Source: Melanocharis versteri
Lineage: Eukaryota; Chordata; Aves; Passeriformes; Melanocharitidae
NCBI GenBank assembly: GCA_013397845.1
Contig: VZTG01005153.1
Span: 144,250-208,249 of the forward strand
DNA: 64,000 nucleotides
Direction: 5' to 3'
Position 1 is the stretch's first letter. Each line of letters opens with the position of its first letter. The translations under genes were made by a program, and so were the position numbers. The notes below the pieces were generated by a model. It ran no database searches. It was not told the origin of the DNA and saw nothing but the letters and a program-made list of their open reading frames with translations. This document shows, piece after piece, positions 39,601 through 54,600 of the stretch.

Positions 39601-42600
39601 AAATTGACTATTAATCATTTTCTCCACAGTCTTCCCACATTTTCAGCGTTTCTTGAAATATCCAGCCACTTCCAACTGTTGCCAGCTCCTGTAGGACAAA
39701 GCACGTGGAATACAGGAATCCTGCTGAAGCCTTCAGCGTGGCGTGGCACCACTCTTAGCAGACTTTGTGTGTTATCCCTTTGTTTTTAATAGTTATTTCA
39801 ATGTGAATTCTTCCTTAAGAAGTCGTAGGCTGGATATCAGATGTTGAAAGTGCAACATTTATGTTGTAGCTCCTGGTTTTCAATATCCTGTATCCCTCAT
39901 TTTACTGGGATGCATGGAAGCAACATAAACCTCACAGGAGCCTAAGCCAGTGGTAAGATGATAGACCATGACTCAGAAAATTATCAGAAAAGCACAGTGA
40001 ACTATTTTTGCGAAAGTATCCACAGCTTTCTATGGATTTTCTCATTCCTTCCATGTACTGAGTGCTTTTAAAAGAAATGGTAAAACAGCAGGTAATTTTT
40101 CAAGCCAAATTTTCTTTATAGCTGAACTTCTAACAATGTCCTGAGACTGCTGAAAGGTGCACAAAGCAAACTAGAAACAAAATAAATGTCAAGTGAAATC
40201 CACCTCAGAGCAATAGATTTGAAATTCTAGCAGGCATTCATGAGGTAAAAAAGGCTGGAATCTCACCGAGCTCTTCCTTTTGAGCCAAGGGAATTTTTGG
40301 AATCATATGGGCAAGCTGCAGGGTTTACTTCTTTGTTATCAAAGCTACTCACATACCTACACATCTCCCTCTAGCCTTACATTTGAGGGCATGGCACTGG
40401 ATTAGGGCTGTGTCTGTTCCTATTTTTTTTTTTTACAAATTATCCAATTATTAATTGAAGATAAAGAGGTTCCTTCACAGAACAATGCACTCTCTTATGC
40501 TAATGCAGTTTTCTGCATGTTTGTTTGTTTAAATTACAAATCCTCTAACCTACACTTACTGTCACAGAAATAGAAATGGGCAGAAATTCTTTGCAAGAGG
40601 CTGTAACACACGTGGTTTTTTAACCCTCTAGAGGACACAACTGTGTTTGAAAGGTGAACTTCAGAAGGAAACCGACCAAGAGCTATGACAGTTCACTGCA
40701 GTTTAGCTTAAAACAAATAAAAGAACCAACAGTGAATACCCTGGCTCAGGAGATTCTTTCATTTACTTTCTCACAGAAGAGGGCGGGGAGGCCCTGGCTC
40801 AGGGTGCCCAGAGAAGCTGTGGCTGCCCCTGGATCCCTGGCAGTGCCCAAGGCCAGGTTGGACACTGGGGCTTGGAGCAGCCTGGGACAGTGGAAGGTGT
40901 CCCTGCCCGTGGCAGGGAGTGGCACTGGATGATTTTTATGGCCTCTTCCAACCCAATCCATTCCATGATTCCCTGTTTCTAAAATCCCCTGTATTCCAGA
41001 CTGATGAACTATCAAAGGAACAGACCAGTGTGTACTGCCATGTCAGCCACACACGTTATTTCAAAACATTAAACAAAAACCACAACACAAACTGGGGGGG
41101 AAAATCTGTCCAAAATTAATGCTCAGGTAGTTTTAAAAACCAGGGGAAACTCAAAAGTCAGAGAGTTGTCCCCAGAGCATCAGATTGCCAGGGGTCTGGA
41201 TCTGTTATCGTCACACTGCCAGCAAATGCCATTCCCCATCAGTCACGGGCAGTAAATCAGAGGAACAAGTGCATGCAAGGTTTTTTGTCTTCTGAGTATA
41301 CTTGATAGGCTAAACCCACATCTTTCAAGTCAGCAGTGAAGAGTAATTTGAGGGGCAGGAGCACAGCTTGCTTACGTGGAAGCTGAACTTTCATTGCCAT
41401 GATTATTTTCTGTTTGTTAGGGATTTTTTTTTATTATTTCTGTCAGTTAATTACAGAGAATAACAATCTGTTCTGAGAAATGAAGACACTAAAGAAAGAA
41501 AGAAATGTTAACTTGAATTAAGCTTTCATTTAAATTGGACTATCCATTTCACATCAAACCCCTATCTAGACATTCTCATTGTTCTCAAAGGAGTTCTTAA
41601 AGGGGTTATAATTAAGTTGACATAATTCAATTCAAAGTTAACTCTCATTAGCTGTCATGATGGTATCATTACTTGGACAGTTACTGTGCTGTAAGAGAAG
41701 CAAAAAAAATGAAGCCAACAACTACAAAATAATGGCCCACAGGATGTTTTTGTATCGAGAACTTACGGCAAAATCAGGCTATAACTGCTTCTAACCCCGG
41801 GATGTGCTGTTTGCTACAGATATAGTGGGGGGTGAGAAAGGTCTTCAAGGCTTTGAGCTCTGCCCATCCGTCTTCATTGTGCAGCCACTGCCCTCAGCAC
41901 TGATCACCACTTTCTCCCAGCTCCCTAAAAAGCCCTGTGATGCATTCACAAAGGAAATTTTGTATGTGATACAATAATTTCTAACCTAGCTGCATCTAAA
42001 GTTCATAAAATTGCTATCTATCAGTATTCCTAGCGCCCATCAAACCCTCCACAAATGGATTATTCATTACTTTTACGGTCCTAAGTGCATGTAAGAGGCT
42101 TTTCCTGAGCATCATCTAATGCAGATTTTATTTGGAGTATCACTACAAACTCTAAAGTTGACTGGATGCATTCTACTGTCCTTTGAAATAAAGTCTTCTT
42201 CAGATTGACCAGTCTATATTGAAGTAATTAATTATTTTCTCTTAAGTCATCTTGCCTTTCATAAAAGTTATTTTTAAGTTCACTTATTTGTCATCATGGA
42301 TTATATTACATAAGCTTCAGAGGAGCAGAATTAATTCTGGTAAGCTGGATCAGTTTAAGTACATGTGGGTCAAGTTGCAACTTCTCAATTTTTGGCAAAC
42401 AGAGAGCAGTCGCACACTGCAATCCCTCATAACTTGAGGTCATGAATATTGGTGCCTGCAAAGCCTGAATTGATCTGTGTTCATCTTTGAACATTTTCCT
42501 CTTTTTTAAAATGCAGAGGGCATGGAAAAAGAGAACTTCTAGTGCATTTTGTGCAGGGCTTGCCTGCAGCCTGAATCTATTGGTATTGAACCATGTCTAA

Positions 42601-45600
42601 CTATTTTTGCTCCTATTCAAGCATCTATTTTTATGCCTATTTTTTCCCCTTTTTCTTTTCATCGCCACACACCCATTACACACAGGTGACAGCAAAGGAG
42701 GAGCACACTGAAACCTTTGCCCTGTTTCCCTGATTTTTTCTTCCATGATCTTCCTTCACTGGTGTCCTTTACAGTCCTCATCTCCCTTTTAGGATCTCAG
42801 CTTTGATGTTCATAATGCAGTGTGCCGTTACCCTACAATGGAAGAACTCCAGATTTTTCAGCTCTTCAGACTTTCCAAGGCCTTTCAGGCATCCTTCAGG
42901 TCATTCCACCAATGCTGTATAGCTACAAAGAGAAAGGATCTTCTGAAAGACTACAAAAAATGCCAGAAAGAGGCAGAATGTAAAGGTGACTTCACTGCCA
43001 GAAAAAGCCCTGTAAGCACTGGTATGGGGAGCAAGCATTTCCCAGCTTATTCCAGCTTAGGCCTCCTTCCCTTGCCAGGCCCTCCCTGTATTTACCCTGA
43101 TAAATCTTCCATGGTGATCTACAGCAGTAATGCCATGGTTACTACAGGCTTCTCACAGCAGCATTGAAAATATTCATCTCACATAATAAAACCTTTAGCC
43201 TGGAGAAGCCTGGCAGAGGAAAGACAGGAAAGTTCCCATCACAGGCCTGAGGAACTCTGTTTGCAGCTTCTCTGCATTGGGAATCTGCCACGTGTTCAAA
43301 GTGTACTTTCCAAAACCAGCTCATCCATCCATGACAATCGCAGAATCCCAGAATGGTTTGGGTTGGAAGGGACCATAAAGAACACCTGGTTCCACCCCCT
43401 GCCATGGGCAGAGACACCTTCCACTGTCCCAGGATGCTCCAAGCCCCAGTGTCCAGCCTGGCCTTGGGCACTGCCAGGGATCCAGGGGCAGCCACAGCTT
43501 CTCTGGGCACCCTGTGCCAGGGCCTCAATGCCGTCACAGGGAAGAATTTCTTCCTAATATCTAGTCTAAAGATTTACTCCTTCAACTTAAGGCCATTCCC
43601 TGTGTCCTGACCCTCCAGCCCTTAGAAATTGTCTCTCTCCATGTTTCCTGGGGCTCCTTCAGGCCCTGCAAGGCCACAGTGAGGTCACCCCAAAGCTTCT
43701 CCTCTGCAGGCTGAACAATCCCAGCTCTGGCAGCCTTTCCTACCAGCAGAGCTGCTCCATCCCTCTGCTCATCCTGGTGCCTCCTCTGGGCTCTCTGCAG
43801 CAGCTCCACGTCCTCCCTGTGCTGGGCCCCAGGGCTGGGGCAGCTCTGCAGGTGGGGAATCACCTGAGCGGGGCACAGAGGCAGAATCACTTCTCTCAGC
43901 CCTCTGCCTAAAGTGCTTTTGATGCAGCCCAGGATAACAGCTCTGATGTTAATCTACCCTCATCAAACCGGTGATCTACCAGCTAGACAGGTAGGAACGG
44001 GGAGATTTCCCATGGTGATGGAGTTTGCTCTTCATGCAGAAAGTGCTTTCATGTTGGTGGCACTAGGCTGAAGTTCAGCAAAGCCTTTTCAGAAAGAACC
44101 TGTCATTATAATGCACTAGACATTTTATTTTACATCTCTACATCATTAAACACCCAAGTGAAGAATTAGCAGGCTTGTAAAACTGTAAAGCCTATTAAAT
44201 GTATCTAATTTTGCAGCTCTAGGGATCTATGCATTACTCTGCCCATCCTGGCACAGTCTGTGACGGTACCAAGTTGAGTGGTAAAAAAGAAAACCAGTTT
44301 GAAGACCCCATGTAGAGATTGAGTGGGATGGGACTCTTCTCACTTTGCTGTTCAAGATGTTAGACCACCATTTCTAAGCCAAGGTGCTCTAATATTGCAA
44401 GCATCACATCTCACAAGGCAGAATTCACAGGCCCCAGCAATATCTTTTAATAGAACAACTAATACAGCTGGAAATAAATATTCAAGATTTGAGGCACATT
44501 ATCCTTTCATCATATCTGAAATAGAAGCAGCAAACTTCAAAGCTAATGCAAGTAGAGAACAATAGTTCAGAGTTTAGATATGTTAATCAGACCATTTTAT
44601 ACAGAAGACGGTACTTGTGGAGTACACAAGAGATATTACTAAGGAAAGGAATGATAAAGAAGTTACCTTGTACAGCAAGGAAAAGAAACATATTCAGAGG
44701 GGGAGAGGCATCATCTGCAAACCCCCCGTACCCAACAACTGAAGATAAAAATTGCTCCAGAAGCAATCTATTCCCTTCTAAGGTAGGTTGGATGAGTTAC
44801 CCCCCGGAGGAGCACATCATCCCCTCTCTGCTGACTCCAGCAAAAGCTTGAGCAATTACCTGCGAGCTGTCACCTCGCTTTTTCGCAGCGAACTGAAGCT
44901 GCTCCTGACAAATCCCACCCTGGGCGAGGCACGGAGAGCCCAGGTGCCAATTCTGGCAGTAATTAGCGCTGCAGAGCCCTGGCTGGCTCTGAGCAGCTGT
45001 CCCTGTACCTTTGGCCAGCGGCTCCACGGTGATGATCTCGCTGCTGTTGCCTCTTCCCGCAGCCGTCACGGCCACCACCCACACGCTGTACTGGCGGTTC
45101 CGGCTCAGGTTGGGGATTCTGTAGGAAAATGAGTCGGGAGAGGCTTCAAACTCGCTGATCACCTGTGGTGGGAGAGACAAATGTTTCCAGGCTAAAATAA
45201 GCGGTATTTTGGAGAAAATGTGAGTGCTACAAAGGCTGTTACTTCAGGGCTCTTCGGATGAGTATCAATTGCTACAAACAGATGGCAGATGGCAATAAAC
45301 AGAGCAGACACAGTAACTTGTTGCAATCCATTCATATTCAGTGAATTTGTGCCTGTGCCTTGTTTACAGATTGGTTTTATTCAGATTAGGACTTTTATGT
45401 GCCATTTGTTTTTACAGGGTTGGATAAACAATGGAAGTGAACAAATATGGCTAAATTTTACCATCAATAGTTCTGACAAACTGATTTAGCACTACACAAA
45501 ACTTTCCCAGTGGAGGATTCAGTCCTGCATCTGCTGTGAAATCTGGAGTTTACTATTTTTGTCACCTAGAACCTTTGGTGTTCCTTATTCCTGAGTTTTG

Positions 45601-48600
45601 GTTTATCCCTCTAGCAGTGGAGCGAACCAAGGAATAAAACTGTGCTCTGTAGTAGACTGTTCAAACTTCCCCCAAGTCTAGTTTTGTTTAATCATGGAAT
45701 TACTTCCATTCAGAGACTCCCAGCTGAAGGTCATCTCAGCCAGTCGGCTGCATTAGCAGGGAAGGACAAGTGCTGGAAGAAATGCCAGTTCAGCCTCTCC
45801 TCTGTCACTCAAGTGCCTCGGCCCAAGGGCTGCAGCGGAGCCAACCAGCTGCTCTACAGTCCCTGCTCATCCGTGAGAGCTCCTGCAGCCTGCTCGGCTC
45901 AGGGAAAGGTGTGGAGGAACATGTAGATCCCTCCAGGGGGCTTTGAGAGCCTCAGCACATCCTCCACAGGAAGTCTGAGAAGGGAAAGCTCGGCTCTGAG
46001 CAGCGTTACAGCGCTCAGCATTGCCACTTTTATTTCTGACACGGGCTCTGTGATGCCTGCACGTAAAAACAGAGGGGTAATGAACCATTAGAATGAATAA
46101 TACTCACTTCCCTGTGCTGAGCCTGGTAACGGCTAACTAACACTAGGCTAAAAATAATTAGAAGGTTAATGACGTAGAAAAGAAGATTTTAGCAGGAATC
46201 AGCAGTAAAAATAATGCATCAATGTAATCTAAACTTGGTTCAGACTGACAAAGTGTGCAAGGAATCTCTTTGATATACAAATATCTGCTTGTGGTAAAGG
46301 CCAATTCCACCTGATTAGCATTTCAAAAGGTACATTGACCTGAAAACATTGGAATACGTAGTCCTTCAAAGTGAATTCCAAATAAATAAGAGATGTTTCT
46401 GAGATATCACTAAACACCTTTTCATGTGAACTGGCAGACAGTTTCAGCTGCTGAATGGGTCACTGCACTTCTCTGCTCTGGAGCTGGCATCTCCTACAGC
46501 CAGGGGAAGAGGGGAGTTCATCTCCTCTCACATTTGAAATCCAGAGTGAAGACATCTGTCTCTAAGCCAGGCACCTCAGCTCCCTTCAGAGAACGTGCAA
46601 AGGCTTCTACAAGAACACATTTTGTTCCATCCGTGGAGGGTGACTTTTCCGGGAAGACTGGCTTGCTCCAGCAAAGTTCCACAGGCTCAGAACAAGCCCA
46701 AAGGGGGACCTTGCCATATTTTCTAGCCAAACTCATCTCCCTTTTGCTTGTCAAAACGCCAAATTAGTCTGTCCCATTTAGCCAGAGTTTGCCTGGGTTT
46801 CCACTTCTGATATGAAGAGGTCAGTGCAGCCAGACACCTTTATTATTATGTGAAATATTGCAGCAGGTTTTGAGAACCATCTGCCTTGACATTTACACAA
46901 CAATATTGGACAAATGCCCGCAGCTTGACAGACTGGATCTTTGTGAGGTCATACATAAAAATTAATGTATTGATCATGGCAGAGGAGGCTGGAATTTAAT
47001 ATTCATGAGGCAGCATTTCCTACGGTTAATCTGAAAGTCAAACAGGCCAGGCTCTCTCTGGCACTTCAGCTCCACTCATTAATGCAGTTACCTAGCACAG
47101 GTGCCTTCTAAACCACCCACTGACATGGGACATGGATACAGCATTTAGGAACAGCTCAACATCACAGAATTCCTTCGTGCTAACTTGCATTCCAGCAACC
47201 ATCAGCTCTTTCTCACTGGAACTCCAAAGATGGACAAACAGCAGGATTTTCTGCTTTAAAGCTTTTAAAATGCCTCGTTTTCAATTCCTTCTTTCTTTCT
47301 ACCAGCGTAATTCACCCATTTGCATCTATGGCTACTTCAAATGTAAAATCAATTATTCTGAGAATTAATTTATTAATTGAATCTGGTAAATGCATCTTCA
47401 TTAATTAACGACTCTCATTTTCTTGAAACAAGCTGCTGTAGCAAAAGATTTTGGTTTCTAACTGGTTAACACACATCTTGTGTTTCCTCAGCTCACATTC
47501 CCTTTTAAACACTTGGGGATGCTTCAGTGACAAAGAATCGATTTTACTTTAAACTTTTGCCTGTCATTTCAATTAGCCTAACATGCCAGAGACTTTGATT
47601 ACACAAGAAGAAAAAAAAGGCAGCTTTGTCAGCAAAGAGAGGATTAAACAATTGAAATAAGAAATATTTAAAGGAATGTCACCTTGTCACATATTGGCCC
47701 GTGCATGTGCCAGTATAAAACATAAATTGCTGTTCAATCTTAGAAGCAGTAACATGCTTGCTCAAGGGATTTTTTTTCCCCTAACTGCTATTTTTCTTCA
47801 GCTTATAGATGATGGGTTAATTTTTCTTCTGTCTTTAGCTCAGTGTCTAAGAAGGAGAGACAGAGATCAGTCTCTGAAATCCAGCAAGGGCTGTGAAGAA
47901 TAAAATGCAGTCAAAGTCCTTTATCAGGATGCAGTCGATCTACTTCTCAAACCAGGCTATGGCAAGAGATGCTGAGGAACAGCCAATGCAGGGAACATCA
48001 TTCTCCTCTCCTGTTGGTGTGCATTCCTTTGTACACTTTGAAGCACCATGCCATCTCCTGGCATTTCTGACTCCTTTAAAGCACAATTTAATAGGTAATG
48101 TGCATAAACTCTGACCCCTCTGGCTTCTATTTTTGATTGTTTCTTCTATTTGCTGGTTTGTTTGTTGTGTTTTCTAGCACAACCTGGGAAAAACTCCAAA
48201 GAGTGCTATAGACAAAAATACATTTCTAACGGTTTTCCAAGCAACCAGGGAGTTTCCCAAGCAAGGAGTTAAGACAACAGATAGCATTTACTGTGGGCTG
48301 GAAGGTTATTTAGTGAAAAGACTTGCTTACAACTTGTTCTACACAATTTCTGATAAGATAAGCGAACTACAGATGTCTATCTGTATTCCCTGCAAGTTGC
48401 AGAAAACCTGGAAGTGAACTGGAAAAGCCATATAGAGACTTTAAGGACATGAGTGAAGAGCAAGAAACAGCCCGGGTTTGTGGTGTGTGTTGTGAAGTAA
48501 GAGCATATACAAGCTGGTTACCTGTGTATTGGCTGCCTCATGCTGAAAATTAAAATTAAATATAAATATAAATAATATAGATACTACCCAGATTGGGGTG

Positions 48601-51600
48601 TGTGCTTTCACTCCAGTTTTAGGTAGAAAATATGGCATCATCTAAAAACGGAGCTGAAAGGACTCTGAGAGATCACCTGAGTCTATATTTCTTCTTTAAA
48701 CCAGGTTCACCTGTGTCTGCACAATTTCAAACAGATGTTTCCCCAACCTGAATTTGAAGACTTACAATAAAAGATTTTGCAACTCCCTAGGCTGCACAAT
48801 CTAGTCCATTGCTTAACTAATCTCATGATTAGAAATAGTTTTTTTAATCTAGCTTGAGTTTCCTGCTGCAGTTTCAACTCATAGCTTCTTTTCCAGTCTA
48901 TTAGGAACATGAAGAATAGATTATTACCTTGATCTTTGCACCAGTCTTTAATCTACATGAAATTTTACTGTTCCTTTCCCCACCAGTACCCTTGTCTTTT
49001 TAAAACTAAATAACTCTGGTGCTTTCAACATTGTCCAGAAATCCCACTTTCTCTATCAGTTTCTCTAATAATATCTTCTGTTATCCTTCAGACTGTCTAA
49101 AGATGGTCCATAGCTTTCTTACAATTTCCAAACCTGTACTCAACAATTCCAGGGATTCTCATTTGGCTTTTCAGGACAGGATTATAAAGGCTGTTAATGT
49201 TCATCTTGGGAGGCACAATAACCTCAAAATCCTCTTCTGAAGAATCAAGGCAATTGCTCTCTACATAGCACTTCTGCAGCTGGTTATTCAGGGTACCCAT
49301 TTTCTTGCTAAACTTTATCCAGCTTTTTCCAGACCAATTTCCCAGTTCATCGAGACCTGCCTGAATTCTATCTGTGTCTCCTGTGTACGTGCAATCCCTC
49401 CCAGCCTTACATCTCCTGCTAATTTAATAGGCAGCCTCTCAATTTCGTTAGCCGGGTCAGTAACGGAGCCACCGAACACAAGTGGGCTCAGGAGAGACAC
49501 TCAGGCCGCTCCCTGCTGCCCACAACAACGAGCCACTGGCTTTGCAGCCTCCCACAGAGCAGCACTGAGTTTGTTTTATCTGGCCCGAGTTAAATCAGTG
49601 AAATGGTGTTTGCATAGCTGGGTCTCTCTCGACAAACATCCATCCTCCGGGCCTAGTTCCACTGCCAAACGGGAGAGGGCCCGGCGGTGAGCTGAGCACT
49701 CCATCCCAGTGATCCCCTGATTTTTAACTTGGTTTCTAGCTCAGTTTTGTGCTGCTCTAAATGGCTCTTTTCAAAACAATTCTGCTTTGGAGGGGCTCAT
49801 GATGAGCAGTGTAGGCTGACAGCAGCCACCGTCACGTCCTCCTGAGGCCAGGTGCTGCTCCCTGGGCCCTGTTTAATCACTGGCACAGAGGAGGCCTAGA
49901 ACAAGCTCCGAGCCTCAGTAATAATTAAAGTAAGTCTTCAATTCCACGTGGCCCAAACACCAAGATCGCCATCTTTTCGTACAACACCATCCCAGAATTG
50001 TCCACCCTGCCCTGCCTCAGGCGTTTGCTGCTCCTGGAAACCACAGAATCATCAAGGGTGGGTGAGAACTTCAAGGCCATACAGTCCCACCGTCCCCCAG
50101 CGCCAGCACCACCCCAAACCCTGTCCCCAGGGGCCACATCCAGACTCCTCCTGAACACTCCCAGAGACAGCGACTCCAAACCTCCCTGGGCAACTCATTC
50201 CATTGCCTGACCACTCTTTCAGTGAAATTTCCATTTCTAATATCTAATCTGAACCTCCTCAGGTACAACTTCAGGCCATTTCCGCTCATCCTTTCACTTT
50301 GGACATGGCAGAAGAGACCGACCCCCACCTTGCTAAAACCTCCTTTCAGGGAGCTGTAGAGAACAACGAGGTCCCTCCTGAACCTTCTTTTCTCCAGGCT
50401 GAAGACTCCCAGTTCCCTCAGCTGCTGCTCCTAAGACTTGTTTTGCAGACCCTTCACCAGCTCTGTTCCCCTCTCCGAACACACTCCACCACTTCAAGGT
50501 CCTTTTGTGCAGTGAGAGGCCCAAAACTCAACGCAGAACTCGAGGGGCAGAGACTACTGAGATGTTTTATTCTAAAAATCATGTTTTAGAGTATCCTAGA
50601 CTCACAAGTTATCCAGTACTGGGGGCTACACTGAGTTGTTCCTACCTGGAAGCAAACTGGGGTAACAAAAAATCAATCCATGTCTGTATTTATAGAGAAT
50701 GAACTTCAAGTTCTGCATCCCTGAGCAGAGCAGACAGACCACTGATGTGCCCTCTCAGTGAATTCCCTAAAGATGTGAAAATCTGCCTGAGGTCACAAAC
50801 TGTACTTTTCTTGAGGACTGCTGGCTTTTGCCTTCCTTTCACAGATGGACAGACTCTTAAAGCTCCAAATAACCACTAATCCTGGACCGTGGTCTCCAGT
50901 AAGGCTCTTGGCTGCCACTTTGGTCTAACAATGGTTTTTGTTCAGGTGTTGGCTCACTTTTTGAGACATGGCATCTGTTTTTCACTCAGCGTTATTGAAG
51001 GTAACTGTTGGAAACAGAAGCTGTGCACAAAGTGAATTCAGCTGCCATATAACATTGTAACTGTTTTTTTCCCCCTTAATTGCGGAATTAAAATGTTAGG
51101 AAGATTCAGACGGAAATTTTGGAAAGAACAGAGGCAGCCCTCTGCCTTCCCAGTGGCAGGAAAATCCTTCTAATCCAAAGAATCAAGAATCACAGAATCA
51201 TTCAGGTTGGAAATGACCTCACCATGTGCCCGATGCCCACCTTGTTCCCAGCCCAGAGCACTGAGTGCCCCCTCCAGCCCTTCCCTGGGCACCTCCAGGG
51301 ATGGGCCCTCCAAACCTCCCTGGGCAGCCCCTGCCAAGGCCTGAGCACCCTTTCCATGGGGAAATTCTTCCTGATATCCAACCTGAACCTTTCCTGGTGC
51401 AATTTGAGGCCATTTCCTCTCATCCTAGGGGCAGAGCCCAACTTCCCTTGGCTAGCCCCTCCTTTCAGGGAGCTGTGGAGAGCCAAAAAGTCCCCCGTGA
51501 GGCTCCTTTTCTCCAGGATAAACACCCCCAGCTCCCTCAGCTGCTCCTGAATTCTCGTTCCCAGGAATTACACCTGGAAGAAAACCCACTGTCTGGACTT

Positions 51601-54600
51601 CCAGGTAGCCCGTGTAGGGTCCAGCACCTGCCTGTCCCTTTGGAGCGCCTCCCGATGAAGGAAGCAGCGCGTGGTGTCACGGGCTGGTGACCACGGGAAG
51701 GTCAGGACACCAAGGACTTATTGTCAGACTGTATTGATATCCCTGGGTGTGAGACGAGGTGGTGAGACAAGAAGGGAGGTTTATGAAAAAATCAATATTG
51801 AATTTGTTTTGGTAGGGCTTTACAAGGAGACCTTTTAAAAATCATATAAACCAGCACATCATCAGGATCAATTTATACTCTGTCACATCCCTCCTGAGGT
51901 CTGCTCTCTGACAAAAATAAGACAGGCAAAAAATGTAAGGTTGACAAAGCAATTAAAATAACAAATGTACTATGTTTGGGAGCTGGCACCAAAGCTGTGA
52001 AACAGCTACAAAAAGGCTAAAAATAGAACATGTGGTATATTAAAAAAGACACATTTTAAATACCGTCCAATATAAGGTTTTAAAATAACCCCCAAATTAT
52101 GCAGTATTTCTATGCTAAATAAAGCACACAGGAACTAATAACAGGAATAAATATCTTCACGCTGTAAAAAGTACTATATAGATATGGTGATAAATACTGC
52201 TTGTAATACACAAATCAATGAACATATATTTAAAATTCAACCTTACAGAATCTGCTGACTCTAAATAAACTTCTGCTCAACAGTAACTTTATCTACTTAG
52301 CAAATTTTCAGCTACTTCTCCCCTTTTTCCAAGAGACTTTCAGCATCCTTTTAATCACTGAAAGTTCTACAAAATGTAACAACAAATCATTCATGCCTTA
52401 TAATTGCATCAACTCTATTTCCAAAGTTTTCTTTTATCCAAGTCTTTAATCTGGAGAGGAAATAAGGATCAGAAAGTGTGATGCAAACCCAAAGTTAGAA
52501 TTTGGACAGATCCTATGCAAAATCAAGAAAAAACTTGTCTCTCCCTCAAATAATTGCAGGGAAAACACCTGGATGATGGGAATTTATGACGGTTAATTGT
52601 TTAAAGATCTAGTTTAAGATAATTGTATATACTTCCACATCGAGTTTATGTTGCAAATCATCTGTGTAAGCATGTATCCTTTTCTAGACTAAACAAAGAG
52701 AAGGGAAACTTTCAGGAGATTTATCCAGCTTATCACAGACATCTAGCTTCTTTCCTTTAATGAAAGGAAATCCTTGATGACCCCAGAATAAGTATTTGTG
52801 ACTCTACTCAAGGTGTCTGAAGTCAGATGAATTAAATCCCACTGAGAGTCTATGAATTACAGACCGAGAGCAGCAATTACTCTCTTCTTCCACACAGCAC
52901 CCCCAGAGTCTCCTGTGTATGCTGGTTAAATCACATATTTTATTTTCACCTTAGTGGGTTTAACCAAAAGCAAAATAATGAAACAAATATAGAAGTCTAA
53001 CAGGAGTTACTTATGAGTATGTTTCGTGTAGTAAAATAAGAAAATCGAAGAGATCAGTAACTGTCTGCCTCAGATTTTGGTCAGTTTCCAATATTGATTA
53101 TGTTTCCAAGTAAATTGACTTGGGTTTTGGCCAAATATAAGATTATTTCCCTCTTCTCCATCACTACTTTGCACCTTTTCATCTACCACCTATTCAAATC
53201 CAACTGTTTCACAGAAATATTTCCAGGCCAATATGAATCTTTGCTGGACTTTCAGCTTTTGGATCTTTCTACATCCTTTGGAGAAGTCCAGAAACGTAGA
53301 TTGCAGTTTTCAAAGACTCTTTCCAGCACAGGTACTTGGGGCTGACTGTAGGGTTTGCACTGTGAGATAATTCCCAATCATCACCCCTATTTCAGCACTG
53401 GGGTCTGCTTTGTGTTCTGGTTCCTCATCCAGCTAATCCAGTTTATCAGGACAGCATCATCTGGGATCTTCACAGGAATATTCTCACCCCATTCACCTGA
53501 TTCAACAGCTCTGGAATTTCTTCTCCTTCCAGTCCTGAGACTCCTGGTCTTTTGGGACCTCAGTCAAGGTGAGTTGAAGGGACAAATAATCTCTTAGCAG
53601 AATCCCACAGCTAAGAAAAGGTTTGATCAACCAACTACTGTCAGGATTAAAGACCACAGAATAAACTGGTTCTTCTCATCTGAAATCTAGGGTTTTAAAT
53701 ATGTACCTGTATGTTTTGCAGGCTTCTTGTCATATTTACCAATCTTTGGGCACTTGTGCTAGAAAGTGAGGTAAAGAGCTGAGAAAATACAGAGCAAAAA
53801 CATCGTCTGGGTGTCAATGAATGGTATGACATCACCCAATCAGAAATACACGTATTAAAGTCTCTTTTGACTTGTTGGTTAGAAAAGTGGAGTCATTATG
53901 GTTGTTGTTGTTGCTGTTTGGGTTTTGCTGATCTGCTGGTGGGTCACCCACTAATAGGAGCAAACACATTGAACAGGATTTTCCTGCTGTTTCCAGCAAA
54001 GCAGGTCATTAATTTCTGCATCACTCTGCTTGCTCCATAGAAAACCTGGAGATTAATGGAAAGGAGCTGTGTAAGTGGAACTGCACTATAAAAGGATGAT
54101 AAATGGAGACCATTCTCCTTTCTCGGTGATTTTCCTTTTCAGGACACAGTCAGTTGGTTCTTGTCTTTCCTCCACTCATGTGGAACTCACTTAAGATGTG
54201 AAATAAGATGACTTCACTCCCACTCTGTGATTGCCTGATAGCGAGAGCTAAAAGCAGGACTTGTTTGGGAGACTGTGCATAGAAAGTGTTTCAGTGGGAA
54301 AGACTAACAGTCCTGCCAGTGGCCTGAAATGTCATACGAGTTTTATTGGAGACTTTTAACTCATGAGACATCTTGGTGTCACTCTGATGTGTTTCTTTTC
54401 CTCCGGGAGTTGCACATTAGCTCCACCACTGTCTGGTTTCCCTCGTTGTGTAAGATTTTGACCAACTTTTCCACTTTTAAACTGCCATATAATAATAGAG
54501 TTGAGGTTGGAAGGTTCCTCTGGAGGTCACCCAGTCCAACCCCTTCCCAAAGCAAGTTTAATGGCATCAAGTTGCTCAGGGATATGTCTGGTGAAGTCTT

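Larger units (their letters stand above)
37539..45008 (-). other. DSCAM intron between FN4 and Ig10
   Basis: 7,470 bp. It contains CR1 fragments in opposite orientations (40781-40970 plus, 43340-43900 minus) and a solo ERVL-type LTR (38901-39314). The remainder shows nothing I can name. Confidence 0.85.

Noticed and set aside
51675..51890. Possible LTR with TGTCAC and GTCACA ends
   Set aside because: The ends are weakly similar inverted, but the flanks give no target-site duplication and no convincing signal order was seen.
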